Assembly (NCBI RefSeq): GCF_016056305.1
Contig: NZ_JAECZC010000086.1
Coordinates: forward strand, 183,165 to 247,164
Reading direction: 5' to 3'
Source of the DNA: Amazonocrinis nigriterrae CENA67
GTDB taxonomy: Bacteria; Cyanobacteriota; Cyanobacteriia; Cyanobacteriales; Nostocaceae
Length of the DNA: 64,000 bases
Below, piece after piece: positions 30,083 through 39,059 of this stretch. The position numbers and the translations under genes are program-made. The notes below the pieces were generated by a model. The model worked only from the letters and a program-made list of their open reading frames with translations. It was not told the origin of the DNA and searched no databases. Numbering within the stretch: position 1 is the first letter of the stretch; every line of letters starts with the position of its first letter.

Positions 30083-31372
30083 CTAAATTATGGTTCCATC
30101 AGGAATCACGGCATTTTTCAGCACAACAACGATGCCACTGCGGATATAGAAACCTTGGCTTTCGCGATCGGCTTCTTGGACGTTATCTTTATTGATAATT
30201 TTGACATCGTGACCAATGCGGGCATTTTTGTCAATAATGGCACGGCGAATAATTGTATCTGTGCCAATGCCTACGGGAATGTCACCTTTATCTATGCTAC
30301 AGTGGCGCTCCACAGATGCTTGGTAAAAGTCTGCACCCATGAGTAGAGATTCTTCAATTGCACAGCCAGCTTCGATGCGCGATCGCACTCCTAAAACAGA
30401 ATGTTGAATGCGGCAATTTTTCAAAATACAACCTTCGCCGATGATTGATTCTGTGACGTGGCAATTTAAAAGTTTACTCGGAGGCAAATAACGAGCGCGA
30501 GTATAAATTGGTGCTTCTTCATCGTAGAAGCTAAAGGGCGGTAGCGGTTGCTGAGTCAGTGCTAAATTGGCATGATAGAATGCCTCGATGGTTCCGATAT
30601 CTTCCCAATAGTCATCAAATAAGTAGGCTTGAACGTTGTAATCTTTTGCTGCGTCAGGAATAATTTCTTTGCCAAAATCAGTACTTTCTAGGGATTGTTT
30701 CAACAACTTGATCAAAACGTCTTTTTTAAAGACATAAATCCCCATTGAGGCGATGTATGGCTGTGCTTCGGCTTGTTCTTTTGTCAAGCCTAAAATAGTG
30801 GTATCGACCTGCATTTGCTTTAAAGCATCGCCTTTCGGTTTTTCGCTAAAGTCGATTACCCTACCAGAATCGTCAATTTTCATTAAACCAAAGTCCGAGG
30901 CGCGGCGATCGTCGATGGGGATAACTGAGAGAGTAATATCTGCACCAGTTTCTCTATGACGCTGGACAAACTGACGATAATCCATGCGATAGAGATGATC
31001 ACCTGAGAGAATTAGATATTCTTCTGCGTCCCATTCTTCCAACAGCCACAAGTACTGTCGCACAGCATCCGCGGTACCTTGGAACCAATTAGGGTTTTCT
31101 GGTGTTTGCTGGGCAGCTAGTACTTCCACAAACCCCTCACTGAATCCACTAAAGTTATAGGTACGAGCAATGTGGCGATTCAGAGAAGCTGAGTTGAATT
31201 GTGTCAGGACGTAGATTTTAAAGATTTCTGAATTAATGCAGTTGCTGACTGGGATATCGATTAAGCGGTACTTACCTGCTACAGGCACAGCTGGCTTTGC
31301 ACGTAGCTTGGTTAGGGGATAAAGGCGAGTACCAGCGCCACCACCGAGAATGATTGCTAAAACTTTTTTCAC
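30083..31372 (-). CDS. glgC: Glucose-1-phosphate adenylyltransferase
   Basis: The 429-residue enzyme makes ADP-glucose from glucose-1-phosphate and ATP, the controlled step of glycogen synthesis. The nucleotide-binding [12 protein letters not shown] (residues 9-20) with [17 protein letters not shown] follows the family, as do [10 protein letters not shown] and the glucose-1-phosphate site [10 protein letters not shown]. The C-terminal beta-helix ends with [16 protein letters not shown], whose lysine is the 3-phosphoglycerate activator site of plant and cyanobacterial enzymes. Length matches the cyanobacterial form. Translation starts at GTG 31372 behind GGAGA. Confidence 0.96.
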   Translation of the reverse strand: MKKVLAIILGGGAGTRLYPLTKLRAKPAVPVAGKYRLIDIPVSNCINSEIFKIYVLTQFNSASLNRHIARTYNFSGFSEGFVEVLAAQQTPENPNWFQGTADAVRQYLWLLEEWDAEEYLILSGDHLYRMDYRQFVQRHRETGADITLSVIPIDDRRASDFGLMKIDDSGRVIDFSEKPKGDALKQMQVDTTILGLTKEQAEAQPYIASMGIYVFKKDVLIKLLKQSLESTDFGKEIIPDAAKDYNVQAYLFDDYWEDIGTIEAFYHANLALTQQPLPPFSFYDEEAPIYTRARYLPPSKLLNCHVTESIIGEGCILKNCRIQHSVLGVRSRIEAGCAIEESLLMGADFYQASVERHCSIDKGDIPVGIGTDTIIRRAIIDKNARIGHDVKIINKDNVQEADRESQGFYIRSGIVVVLKNAVIPDGTII

Positions 31373-31761
31373 AAAATTTCTCCCGACTGCCTTTCAACTC
31401 TCACTTTCAGTTTAGGACTGTATGTAGCCGCTGATAAGGGGGGATCAAAGATTCTCATGGATGAATTTTAGAAAATACTGCTGGTGACAGATAATGCTAC
31501 CAGTGATTAACTTATTAGAACATTTGTATTAATTTACATCAAAAGTTTAGCCAAGTTTTGGTTACGCCGACCTGATGTAACATTTTACTCTGTAATAGAC
31601 TGTTGTAATAGTTAAAAGGAAGGTAGTCTTTGACCAACATCGTTATGACATAAATCTGGAGAATTATTCAACGGTATTTAAGATAGTTAAGCTACCTATA
31701 AACCCTTATTTATAAACTAGTTTGTAGTTAGGAAAAAGACAATATTAGCGTGTCTCTAAGT

Positions 31762-31848
31762 TAGACTTTATCCAACAAATGAAATAAAGTTAAACTCAAT
31801 AAAGTTTTAGTATATATGAATGCAGGATGCAAAAATGGATAAAGTCTA
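31762..31848. repeat. 87-bp element bounded by a 12-bp inverted repeat
   Basis: TAGACTTTATCC at 31762-31773 and its exact complement at 31837-31848 enclose a 63-base A+T-rich core without coding capacity. The arrangement could be a small non-autonomous insertion element (MITE-like) or an RNA hairpin. A related TTAGACTTTATCC string also occurs just after purL near 6610. The remaining 31373-31985 sequence upstream of glgC should hold its promoter, but no box is clear. Confidence 0.4.
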
Positions 31849-31920
31849 GCTAGGAGGAGATTTTAAAAGTTTTTTTAAAGTCTTTTCCTAAAAAGCGAAA
31901 ACCTGCTTCATAGTAACAGC

Positions 31921-31971
31921 AAAAACTTGTGATTGAGGAAATTTTAATCGCAGCGATCGCTTTGCTCAATC
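31921..31971 (-). terminator. Terminator after the propeptide-like gene
   Basis: GATTGAGGAAA (31931-31941) pairs with TTTGCTCAATC (31961-31971), with a GCGATC palindrome inside. On the minus strand it is followed by ACAAGTTTTT. It lies 14 bases beyond the stop of the 99-residue gene. Confidence 0.65.
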
Positions 31972-31985
31972 TTGCTTTTTAAATC

Positions 31986-32285
31986 TCAAACACCAAAAGT
32001 ACGCATACTCATTTTCCTATTAACCAAATGTAACTTTTGTGATAACTTCAGATATTTCACCCAAGCTTGCTCTGACAGCTGAGAAATAGCATTGGGCGAT
32101 AATGTCGCTGTGAAAATATCCTTACCACTAGTTACACCACTAATGCCAGAATTTTCTAAAATGGCAATTGCAGCAGCATCTAACACTGGTTCGGTATGGA
32201 TGAAAACCGCCAGACTCGGTTCTTGGGAATCTGTAAGGTCATTTAGCGCCATAGCAAGGGCGGCGTCTAGTTTCTGATAATTCAT
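31986..32285 (-). CDS. Small protein paralogous to the subtilase propeptide (possible trans inhibitor)
   Basis: This 99-residue protein has no named domain that I recognise. Residues about 24-90 line up with residues 46-106 of the neighbouring subtilase: VFIHTEP with VFIYCDA, and TATLSPNAISQLSEQAWVKY plus LSQKLHL with TAFLPIEGLDPLSEDPAIQR plus SRKLKL. That pattern resembles the I9 propeptide fold ('F-x-x-L-s-x-x-x-x-x-L-x-x-x-x-x-V-x-x-I'), which chaperones and inhibits subtilisins. It has no signal peptide. It is on the same strand as the protease, 135 bp downstream and behind a terminator. Acting as a separate inhibitor or folding helper is my inference. Confidence 0.7.
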   Translation of the reverse strand: MNYQKLDAALAMALNDLTDSQEPSLAVFIHTEPVLDAAAIAILENSGISGVTSGKDIFTATLSPNAISQLSEQAWVKYLKLSQKLHLVNRKMSMRTFGV

Positions 32286-32314
32286 AAAGACCTCTAGCCT
32301 GTGGAGGAAAAGGT

Positions 32315-32344
32315 AAAAAGGGCTGGCAATTTTCAGCCAGCCCT
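32315..32344 (-). terminator. Intrinsic terminator between subtilase and propeptide-like gene
   Basis: AGGGCTGGC (32319-32327) pairs with GCCAGCCCT (32336-32344) around an 8-base loop. On the minus strand it is followed by TTTTTACC. It lies in the leader of the 99-residue gene, 30 bases before its ATG, so read-through would set the ratio of the two proteins unless the small gene has its own promoter. Confidence 0.75.
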
Positions 32345-32420
32345 ATAACCAACCTATCAGATTTATAACTTATGATTGCCTACCCTTGTATATAGGTAAT
32401 ATACTAATCTCTACGTCTAA

Positions 32421-34145
32421 TTACAGATTTGCGGTATTAATCAGCCCAAATCCCCATTTGTTATCAAACGTTCCCGGTTCTTTTCCAGGAATGGCACTAT
32501 TTTTGCGTAACAAGTCTTTGACAGCATTGGGGTCAAGCTTAGGATCACGCTGTAAAAGTAGTGCCACTAACCCAGTCACAAATGGTGTTGCCATACTCGT
32601 ACCAGCATCCACCATAAAATTGGAATTAACCATGCGTGAGCGATCTAAATTAGCAGTTGAGGAAAGCGTAGAAACAATCATTGCTCCTGGTGCAGCTACA
32701 TCCGGCTTTTGGGAATCATTTCGTAGAGGCCCTTCACTGCTGAACTCAGAAATAGTATGCAATTCTAAGCCCATTTCCCGCTCTTGTTGATCAATATCTG
32801 TGTACTTAACTTTAGTAGTATAGGCGGCAACCGTAATTGCACTGTTGGCGGTGCCTGGAGAACCAATTTTTAATGAATCTTTGACGCTTGTACCAGTGAA
32901 AAACACTGCCTCATCTAACGTCCATACATCCAGTCGCGTGTCAGATGAGGAAGTATTACGTACTCGCAGTTGCCAAACACCACCTTGTACTGGTGAAACA
33001 CCTTTACCACGGATTTGCACGAAGAAATTATGTTCGCCGTTAACTGGGTCAGGCCCTGGTGTGGCAATTTCTACTTGTGAATCTGGCAAATCGTGCTTTT
33101 GTCTGAAATTGCCTGCGGTAATGATTTTTTGAAAGGGGGTAACGAAACCATTGGGACTCCGCACCGAAACTTCCAATTCACAGTTACGACCATACCAACC
33201 GTTTAACCAAAGTATGTTTAATTGATTTAAGGGAACCTGAAAACGCATACTACGGGTGCGTCCACTGGAGACATTCGTTTGACCATGAATATTGGCGTTT
33301 CCTTCATTTCCTGCTGCACAGCAAACAATCCGTCCTGGCCCTGACTCAGCGTCAATAATTTTTGACAAAGAATCGCTACCATCATGAGCATCGGCGTGTC
33401 CACCCAAGCTGAGATTGACTACCGCCGGACGCCCCAATTCGCTAGCTATGCGAAAAATGTAACGGATACCATCTGCAATGTGGGCATCCTCCATATCTGA
33501 CCTGACAATAACTAATTCTGCTTCTGGCGCAATGCCAGTATAAGTTTTATCAGCACCAGCAGCAATTCCCGCTACGTGAGTACCATGACCTTGGGTATCC
33601 GCAGAAACTGACATCAGCGCTCCCGTGAATTCAGCTCCATATGCTCCCTCATTCACTCCTGGCCCATTAGGCAATGTTTGATCCCAAATGCGTAAAATCC
33701 GTCCTTCAAAGGCGGGATGTTTGGCGTCAATACCACTATCTACAATGCCGATGATCACTCCTTTACCAGTGAGTCCAGTTTTGTTCTTAAAATCTGGTAA
33801 TTTCACTGCTTGTGCTGCAACGTCCATCCGTAGCTTCAGTTTACGCGATGGCTTAATGCGTTGAATAGCAGGGTCTTCAGATAAAGGATCTAGACCTTCT
33901 ATAGGTAAAAAAGCTGTGCGTACAGTTCCGGAATTTTGATTGAGTTCAATGCCTTGTTCTGAAAGATGACTCAAGTCTGCATCAGCATCGCAGTAGATAA
34001 AAACAATGCTCTTTGCAGGCTTAAGAGTGCTTTTAGAGGCAAATAAACCAAGCGATCGCTTGTGTGTAATTACAGCTTGTTCTCCTTCGCTTTGAAAATC
34101 TTTATACGCTAATAACAACCCAGGTGAAAGTTTTTCGTGTCTCAT
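32421..34145 (-). CDS. Subtilisin-like serine protease (S8 family), apparently not secreted
   Basis: From ATG 34145 the product has 574 residues. The frame extends to a TTG at 34187 but that is less likely. The catalytic triad is visible: Asp136 in GIVDSGID, His187 in QGHGTHVAG and Ser517 in GTSMATPF. The oxyanion Asn is in CCAAGNEGN. Residues about 45-106 look like an I9-type propeptide. A beta-rich insert of about 130 residues (about 280-410, with GKGVSPVQGGVWQLRV) sits inside the catalytic domain, similar to P-domain-like inserts. No signal peptide or anchor is present, so it seems to act inside the cell. Substrates are unknown. Confidence 0.9.
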   Translation of the reverse strand: MRHEKLSPGLLLAYKDFQSEGEQAVITHKRSLGLFASKSTLKPAKSIVFIYCDADADLSHLSEQGIELNQNSGTVRTAFLPIEGLDPLSEDPAIQRIKPSRKLKLRMDVAAQAVKLPDFKNKTGLTGKGVIIGIVDSGIDAKHPAFEGRILRIWDQTLPNGPGVNEGAYGAEFTGALMSVSADTQGHGTHVAGIAAGADKTYTGIAPEAELVIVRSDMEDAHIADGIRYIFRIASELGRPAVVNLSLGGHADAHDGSDSLSKIIDAESGPGRIVCCAAGNEGNANIHGQTNVSSGRTRSMRFQVPLNQLNILWLNGWYGRNCELEVSVRSPNGFVTPFQKIITAGNFRQKHDLPDSQVEIATPGPDPVNGEHNFFVQIRGKGVSPVQGGVWQLRVRNTSSSDTRLDVWTLDEAVFFTGTSVKDSLKIGSPGTANSAITVAAYTTKVKYTDIDQQEREMGLELHTISEFSSEGPLRNDSQKPDVAAPGAMIVSTLSSTANLDRSRMVNSNFMVDAGTSMATPFVTGLVALLLQRDPKLDPNAVKDLLRKNSAIPGKEPGTFDNKWGFGLINTANL

Positions 34146-34901
34146 TCTGACCTCAAATTTAGTTGTTTTGTAACAATCAGATAGCAAGATAAATCACCGT
34201 GACACTAATATGCTCAAGATGATTTTTTGCGTTTATTTTTGTTTGCAGATATAGTTATCTATTCAATAAATAACATTAAATAAGATTTAAAACCTAATAA
34301 ATAATAATTCAAGCTTACTAATTTATAACTTTTCTTCATGAATTATCTCACCTCAAAAGAACTCTCTTTAGCTGGTATAACATCTATGACAAGGCACATT
34401 CAATCATTAAGCATATAGAGTAATAGCTACTTTTCATTTATGTTCAACTGCTTTTTTAGAGGTGCTTATGATTGATCCAGTTTTTAGTTCAGGCATTACG
34501 GATATAAATAGACAAATCAAGAAGTGTTAAGTAATAAAAAATTTTATTTAGCAATAAGTAATACTATTTAATATAGTGCGTCAGCTATTTAATACTGGTA
34601 ACATTTGTATTAAAAGCAGAAACAAAACAAAGGGGAGCCTAGTAAAGTTGCCTTAAAAATCAAAAAATAAAAAGTTTTAATTAAAAGGCTTTGAGCAATT
34701 TCAGATGGCTAGTTTATTTTTCCCGTGCTGTACTAAAGAAAACAGAAAAGCACAAAGTAATAAGCAGACAAAGAAAAATAACTAATTCCCAATTCCCAAT
34801 TCCCAATTCCCAATTCCCAATTCCCAATTTTCTATCACAAGTAAGAAGCCCAAATAACAAGTATCTGCAACGATCGCTCCTGTAGGTATAAAAAATAATC
34901 A
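34146..34901. other. Intergenic region between subtilase and amylase genes
   Basis: About 750 bases of A+T-rich sequence between divergent genes, so it should carry both promoters. No gene is visible. The only clear structure is the heptamer tandem array at 34784-34832. Confidence 0.45.
34784..34832. repeat. Seven tandem copies of AATTCCC
   Basis: Seven perfect heptamers run from 34784 to 34832, followed by AATTTT. This is a classic short tandemly repeated repetitive (STRR) sequence of heterocystous cyanobacteria. It is 70 bp before the amylase start, so copy number could change promoter spacing. Confidence 0.85.
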
Positions 34902-36365
34902 ATGGAAATTCAAACACCAGACTGGGTTAAGCACGCTGTTTTTTACCAAATCTTTCCAGATCGCTTTGCCAGAAGCAAACAGCCGCGCAAACGACTGTTG
35001 CATGAAGCCCGTTGGGAAGATTGGGAGGCTATGCCAACACTCCAAGGTTACAAAGGTGGCGATTTATGGGGCATCCTGGAACAATTAGACTACATCCAGG
35101 ATTTAGGCATTAACGCTATTTATTTTACACCCATCTTTCAATCAGCTAGCAATCACCGCTATCATACCCATGACTATTATCAAGTCGATCCATTACTGGG
35201 CGGAAATGAGGCTTTTAAGGAATTATTGGACGCAGCTCATCAACGGAATATTAAAGTTGTTTTGGATGGAGTATTTAACCATTCCAGTCGTGGCTTTTTC
35301 TTTTTCCACGACGTTTTAGAAAATGGCCCTCATTCCCCTTGGGTAAATTGGTTCAAAATTGAAGGTTGGCCCCTATCACCCTATAATGGGGAGTTTCCTG
35401 CAAACTACGGTGGTTGGGCTGGCAATCGCGCGTTACCAGAGTTTAACCATGATAACCCAGAAGTGCGCGAATATATCATGGAAATTGCCGAATATTGGAT
35501 TAAATTTGGCATCGATGGTTGGCGGTTGGATGTACCATTTGAAATTAAAACTCCTGGTTTTTGGCAAGAGTTTCGTCAGCGAGTTAAAGCCATCAATCCC
35601 GAAGCCTATATTGTAGGGGAAGTTTGGGGAGATTCTCGTGAATGGCTGGATGGTACTCAGTTTGATGGCGTAATGAATTATTTATTTGCTGGGCCAACCA
35701 TCGCTTTTGCAGCAGGCGATCGCGTTGTGTTAGAACAAGTTCAAAGCCGAGATTATCAACCCTATCCTCCCTTATTTGCTGCCGAGTACGCTGCCAAAAT
35801 CCAAGAACTCCTGCAACTTTACCCTTGGGAAATTCAGCTAACTCAACTCAATTTGTTAGCAAGTCATGACACAGCCAGGTTGATCACCATTGCTGGTGGT
35901 GATCAAGCCAGTGTGGAATTAGCTACTTTGTTGGTACTCACATATCCTGGTGCCCCCAGTATTTACTATGGAGATGAAGTTGGTTTACCTGGTGCAATAG
36001 ATCCAGACTCACGTCGCGGCTTTCCTTTAGAAGCTAGCTGGGATAAGGAAATTCTCAATACTCACCGCCAATTAATTGCTTTGCGCCATAGTTACCCGTC
36101 CTTACGTACAGGAGATTACCAAGTTCTGTACGCCCAAGGCGCACTCTACGTATTTGCGCGAACTTTAGGCACAGAGGAGTTGATTATTGCTGTTAATGCT
36201 GGTACAGCATCGACAAAAGCCAATTTCGATGTCACAAGTTTACGTAGTCAACCCAACAAGCTTTTATTTGGGACAGGCGAAGTTGAGTGGAATACTGAAG
36301 GAGAAACTGTGCAGCTTTCCTTAACTCTTACCTCACGTACAGGCTGTATTTTAGGTAATAGTTAA
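34902..36365 (+). CDS. GH13 alpha-amylase family enzyme (cyclomaltodextrinase/neopullulanase-like)
   Basis: This 487-residue glycoside hydrolase should cut alpha-1,4 (and perhaps alpha-1,6) links in maltodextrins or glycogen fragments. GH13 motifs appear in order: GVFNHSS (region I), GWRLDVPFEI with the nucleophile Asp near residue 209, IVGEVWGD with the acid/base Glu near 240, and LLASHDTARL with the third Asp near 322. FYQIFPDRFARS at the start and the lack of a starch-binding N-terminal domain resemble cytoplasmic cyclomaltodextrinase-type enzymes. No signal peptide. It fits glycogen turnover together with glgC, although the genes are not in one operon. Confidence 0.9.
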   Translation: MEIQTPDWVKHAVFYQIFPDRFARSKQPRKRLLHEARWEDWEAMPTLQGYKGGDLWGILEQLDYIQDLGINAIYFTPIFQSASNHRYHTHDYYQVDPLLGGNEAFKELLDAAHQRNIKVVLDGVFNHSSRGFFFFHDVLENGPHSPWVNWFKIEGWPLSPYNGEFPANYGGWAGNRALPEFNHDNPEVREYIMEIAEYWIKFGIDGWRLDVPFEIKTPGFWQEFRQRVKAINPEAYIVGEVWGDSREWLDGTQFDGVMNYLFAGPTIAFAAGDRVVLEQVQSRDYQPYPPLFAAEYAAKIQELLQLYPWEIQLTQLNLLASHDTARLITIAGGDQASVELATLLVLTYPGAPSIYYGDEVGLPGAIDPDSRRGFPLEASWDKEILNTHRQLIALRHSYPSLRTGDYQVLYAQGALYVFARTLGTEELIIAVNAGTASTKANFDVTSLRSQPNKLLFGTGEVEWNTEGETVQLSLTLTSRTGCILGNS

Positions 36366-36443
36366 TGGTCAGTTGTTAGTAGTCAGTTGTTAGTTGTTTT
36401 TTCTATTGACAACTGACTACTGACCACTGACAAATTCCCAATT
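36366..36443. repeat. CAGTTGT/ACTGACTACTGAC short repeats
   Basis: Complementary repeat runs (GTCAGTTGTTAGTAGTCAG and GACAACTGACTACTGACC) form a possible hairpin between the convergent amylase and fasciclin genes. It may serve as a two-way transcription end. Confidence 0.55.
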
Positions 36444-36863
36444 TTACCTTCCAGCAACCAATGCCGGCATCAATACCTGATCAATTTCGTGGATCACGCC
36501 GTTATCAGCGATCATGTCGGCTTTGAGGACATTAGCATCATTGACTTTAATTACACCATCAGTAGACGCGATCGCCACAACTGATCCTTCAAGCGTCTCT
36601 GCTTCTTCAATTTGTACTAAGTCGTCAGACCTAACATCACCAAAAGCAACATGATACATCAATATCTTCTTCAGCTTGGGGATGTCTTGCAGTAGCGAAT
36701 CTAAAGTTTCCTTTGGTAGTCGTCCAAAGGCTTCGTCAGTGGGTGCAAATATTGTCAAAGAATCTGGACTTTTCAGAGTTTCTTCCAGTTTTGCAGCTTT
36801 AACAGCTTTTAGTAGCGTGTTGAAATTTCCTGCGTTGACAGCAGTTTCCACAAGATTAGCCAT
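36444..36863 (-). CDS. Fasciclin (FAS1) domain protein
   Basis: The 139-residue product is a single FAS1 domain: MANLVETAVNAGNFNTLLKA at the start, LTIFAPTDEAFGRLP near residues 47-61, LMYHVAFGD, and VIHEIDQVLMP at the end. FAS1 domains take part in adhesion and surface interactions. Many bacterial relatives are secreted, but this one begins directly with the domain and has no signal peptide, as in a group of cyanobacterial single-domain proteins. Cellular location is therefore uncertain. It is monocistronic here. Confidence 0.92.
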   Translation of the reverse strand: MANLVETAVNAGNFNTLLKAVKAAKLEETLKSPDSLTIFAPTDEAFGRLPKETLDSLLQDIPKLKKILMYHVAFGDVRSDDLVQIEEAETLEGSVVAIASTDGVIKVNDANVLKADMIADNGVIHEIDQVLMPALVAGR

Positions 36864-37145
36864 GAGGTTAGGTTAATTTATTAACTTACGGTTACAACAC
36901 ACTTATAAAGTGATGAAAAGCCATCAGCCTCTATCAAGAGAGAGGTTACTAATCATTGTCTACACAGCACCAGACTGATCTGTACTGCTAAACTGGGAAT
37001 GACCCAAAAAAGAATGAAGGTTAAAAAATTAAGATTGAAGTAAAAAGAATCTCATGGGATACAAATTCCCTGGTTCGCCGTCAGGTTAACTTCATACTTC
37101 ATATTTCACACTTCATTTTTTTGATGACCCTAATAACCACTGAAT

Positions 37146-37385
37146 ATGTTAAAGCGTTCTAAGTTCGAGACAACCCAGTCTCAAATCATGCATCGTGCTG
37201 AAGATTTGATTAGTGCTGCTTCAAATCGCTACCGCATTACAGTTCAAGTGGCAAATCGCGCCAAGCGTCGGCGTTACGAAGACTTTGATAGTCCGGCGGA
37301 GGACGTGATGATGAAGCCAGTACTCAGGGCAATTATCGAGATGTCCGACGAACTGACTCAGCCAGAAATTATCGGCGAAGTGTAA
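37146..37385 (+). CDS. rpoZ: DNA-directed RNA polymerase omega subunit
   Basis: The 79-residue protein matches cyanobacterial omega, which helps assemble the beta' subunit and affects sigma factor binding. Residues 15-60 carry the core pattern ([38 protein letters not shown]). The ATG at 37146 gives the standard length. It is followed by a gene for a secreted protein on the same strand with a repeat-filled gap. Confidence 0.93.
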   Translation: MLKRSKFETTQSQIMHRAEDLISAASNRYRITVQVANRAKRRRYEDFDSPAEDVMMKPVLRAIIEMSDELTQPEIIGEV

Positions 37386-37556
37386 AAACAGTGCCGAGTT
37401 GAAAGTGCTAGTAAAAATATACTTGCGTGGCACTTTCAACTCACAATATTCGCTATATGAAAAACAAAAAATTTCAGTCAATTCTCCAACGTATCCAGAG
37501 TTGCAACTTAAGCACTCATCAAAAAATCCCACAACTAAAAATAAAAAAGATTTCTT

Positions 37557-37735
37557 CCCCGACTCCCGACTCCCGACTCCCGACTCCTTTTTTTATTGGC
37601 TTGATAGTGTTAATTGACACCGTGTGTAACTTTCTCTCAAACCTAACCCCCAACCCCTTCCCTACAAGGGAAGGGGAGCAGGGATCAAAGCCTCTCTCCT
37701 TGCAGGGGAGAGGTTTGGAGAGGGGTTTCAAAAAT
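37557..37735. repeat. Repeat block fused in frame ahead of the secreted-protein gene
   Basis: CCCGACT heptamers at about 37558-37588 are followed by a second repeat type with foldback potential (CCCCTTCCCTACAAGGGAAGGGG at about 37651-37675 and a CTCTCCTTGCAGGGGAGAG hairpin at about 37693-37712). Both types recur elsewhere in the window, for example at 38270-38400. The block is open in the reading frame of the next gene, but its translation is repeat-like. Confidence 0.7.
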
Positions 37736-37738
37736 AAG

Positions 37739-38212
37739 TTGTACATTGCGTTAATTGTGCTTTTTTTAGCTTCATTTGTGGGTAACTTCACGCCAACTAA
37801 TTTACTCAGCATCCAACCTGCCATAGCTCAAAGGATAAGCCCTGGGGAGATTTGGCAACAAGTGTATCAGCAATTACCTGACTTGCCAAAGGAAAATCAA
37901 TATATCAATAAAGAAACTGGGAAAGTTGCTGAAAACAACACTTTGGCAAGTCGCCTGATTCGTTATCACATTTATGTCAAAGAGCGTGCCCCCAATTATC
38001 GCTTAGATTGGAAGTTGACTTTGGCTGATTATTTGGGTGCAAATGAAATTATGTATGACAGCACCTATCCAGGTAGCGAGTCATTGCGGGAAAACCCTCT
38101 AGATGGCGATCGCAGCGCGATCGCACGTCTCACCCGTTCTCAGAGAAACGCCCTCGTACAAGTTTTAACCAATATCTTTAATGGCAATTCCCAAAACACC
38201 AGTCCAAAATAA
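37739..38212 (+). CDS. Conserved exported cyanobacterial protein of unknown function
   Basis: The reliable part begins at KLYIALIVLFLASFVGNF, a signal peptide ending near AIAQ, followed by a mature part of about 120 residues starting RISPGEIWQQVYQQLPDLP. The frame is open upstream to ATG 37457 or 37427, but that extension translates tandem repeats (SPTPDSRLPTP and NPFPTREGEQG), so I take TTG 37739 as the most natural start, giving 157 residues. It contains a conserved YRLDWKLTLADYLGANEIMY segment. No domain name or function is known to me. It follows rpoZ. Confidence 0.65.
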   Translation: MYIALIVLFLASFVGNFTPTNLLSIQPAIAQRISPGEIWQQVYQQLPDLPKENQYINKETGKVAENNTLASRLIRYHIYVKERAPNYRLDWKLTLADYLGANEIMYDSTYPGSESLRENPLDGDRSAIARLTRSQRNALVQVLTNIFNGNSQNTSPK

Positions 38213-38213
38213 G

Positions 38214-38248
38214 TTATGAGTTATGAGTTATGAGTTATGAGTTATGAA
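38214..38248. repeat. Five tandem TTATGAG heptamers
   Basis: Near-perfect heptamer array directly after the exported protein gene. A related array (CTCCTAA type) occurs at about 38412-38444, and a CTCTCC/GGAGAGG inverted repeat lies between them. These fill the 237-bp gap to the DUF1818 gene. Confidence 0.75.
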
Positions 38249-38449
38249 TTAAGGCGAGTTCGATGAACCTCTCCCCAACCCCTCTTTGACGCAAAAAGGG
38301 ACTTAGAGATCTTCAAATATCAATGAAAAATCTAGCTTTTAAAGCCTTTCTGCTTATAGGGGAGAGGAATGGAAGCGGGGTTTTTCAATCCGTCTAACTC
38401 ACGTTAAATTAATAACTCCTAACTCCTAACTCCTAATTCCTAACTATTT

Positions 38450-38815
38450 ATGGAACGTTTAATTAAAAGCGGATCTGGTTGGCGTATTGGTTGGAACCCC
38501 AATGCAGCTAAATTTAAAGGTTTAGTTGGTACTGATGATTGGGCGGTTGAGTTGACAGAAGCCGAATTAAATGATTTTTGTCGGCTGTTGGCACAGCTAG
38601 CAGACACCATGAAGCAACTAAAAGAAGAGTTGATGGATGAGGAAAAAATTGCCTGTGAAGCCGAAAGCGATTTATTATGGATGGAGGTAGAAGGCTATCC
38701 TCATGAATACAGCCTGCACTTTATCCTGAATACAGGGCGATGTGCAGAGGGTAAATGGAATCCGGCTTCTGTACCGGGTCTGCTGCAAGCCACTGGAATG
38801 CTTAAAGTTTTTTAA
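38450..38815 (+). CDS. DUF1818 family protein (cyanobacterial)
   Basis: This 121-residue soluble protein matches the DUF1818 pattern known from cyanobacteria and plant plastids: GWRIGWNPNAAKFKGLVGTD near residues 10-29, WAVELTEAELNDFCRL, an acidic helical middle, and a beta-rich second half with YSLHFILNTGR and EGKWNPASVPGLL. The function of the family is not established. It stands 50 bp upstream of the tRNA-Pro gene on the same strand. Confidence 0.88.
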   Translation: MERLIKSGSGWRIGWNPNAAKFKGLVGTDDWAVELTEAELNDFCRLLAQLADTMKQLKEELMDEEKIACEAESDLLWMEVEGYPHEYSLHFILNTGRCAEGKWNPASVPGLLQATGMLKVF

Positions 38816-38865
38816 ATTCACCCCTTGATTTTCCCAGTGTTTTGCAATATTATAGTAATTCTGAC

Positions 38866-38939
38866 CGGGGCGTAGCGCAGCTTGGTAGCGCGCCACTTTG
38901 GGGTAGTGGAGGTCGTGGGTTCGAATCCCGCCGCTCCGA
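38866..38939 (+). tRNA. tRNA-Pro (anticodon GGG)
   Basis: The 74-base gene folds as a cloverleaf. Acceptor CGGGGCG pairs with CGCTCCG (38932-38938), A73 follows, and no CCA is encoded. The D arm contains AGCTTGGTAGCG, and the anticodon stem CCACT/AGTGG encloses the loop TTGGGGT, so the anticodon is GGG. The T arm has GTGGGTTCGAATCCCGC. It reads CCC and CCU codons. Confidence 0.97.
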
Positions 38940-38953
38940 TTGATAGAAAACCT

Positions 38954-38990
38954 AACCTGCTATTCTTGATGAAAGACTAGTAGGTTTTTT
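38954..38990 (+). terminator. Terminator of tRNA-Pro
   Basis: AACCTGCTA (38954-38962) pairs with TAGTAGGTT (38978-38986), one G-U pair, and runs into TTTTTT up to 38990. It begins 15 bases after the tRNA. Confidence 0.85.
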
Positions 38991-39059
38991 AATAGCTCTG
39001 ACTATTAGAGTCCTTATACATCAACAGTCTTTTGCAATTTGCATAACTGAGGTGTACTC

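Noticed and set aside
34784..34832. Possible CRISPR array
   Set aside because: The repeats are 7 bp, have no spacers and match STRR elements. No cas genes are nearby, and the Cas4-like nuclease at 45752 stands alone.
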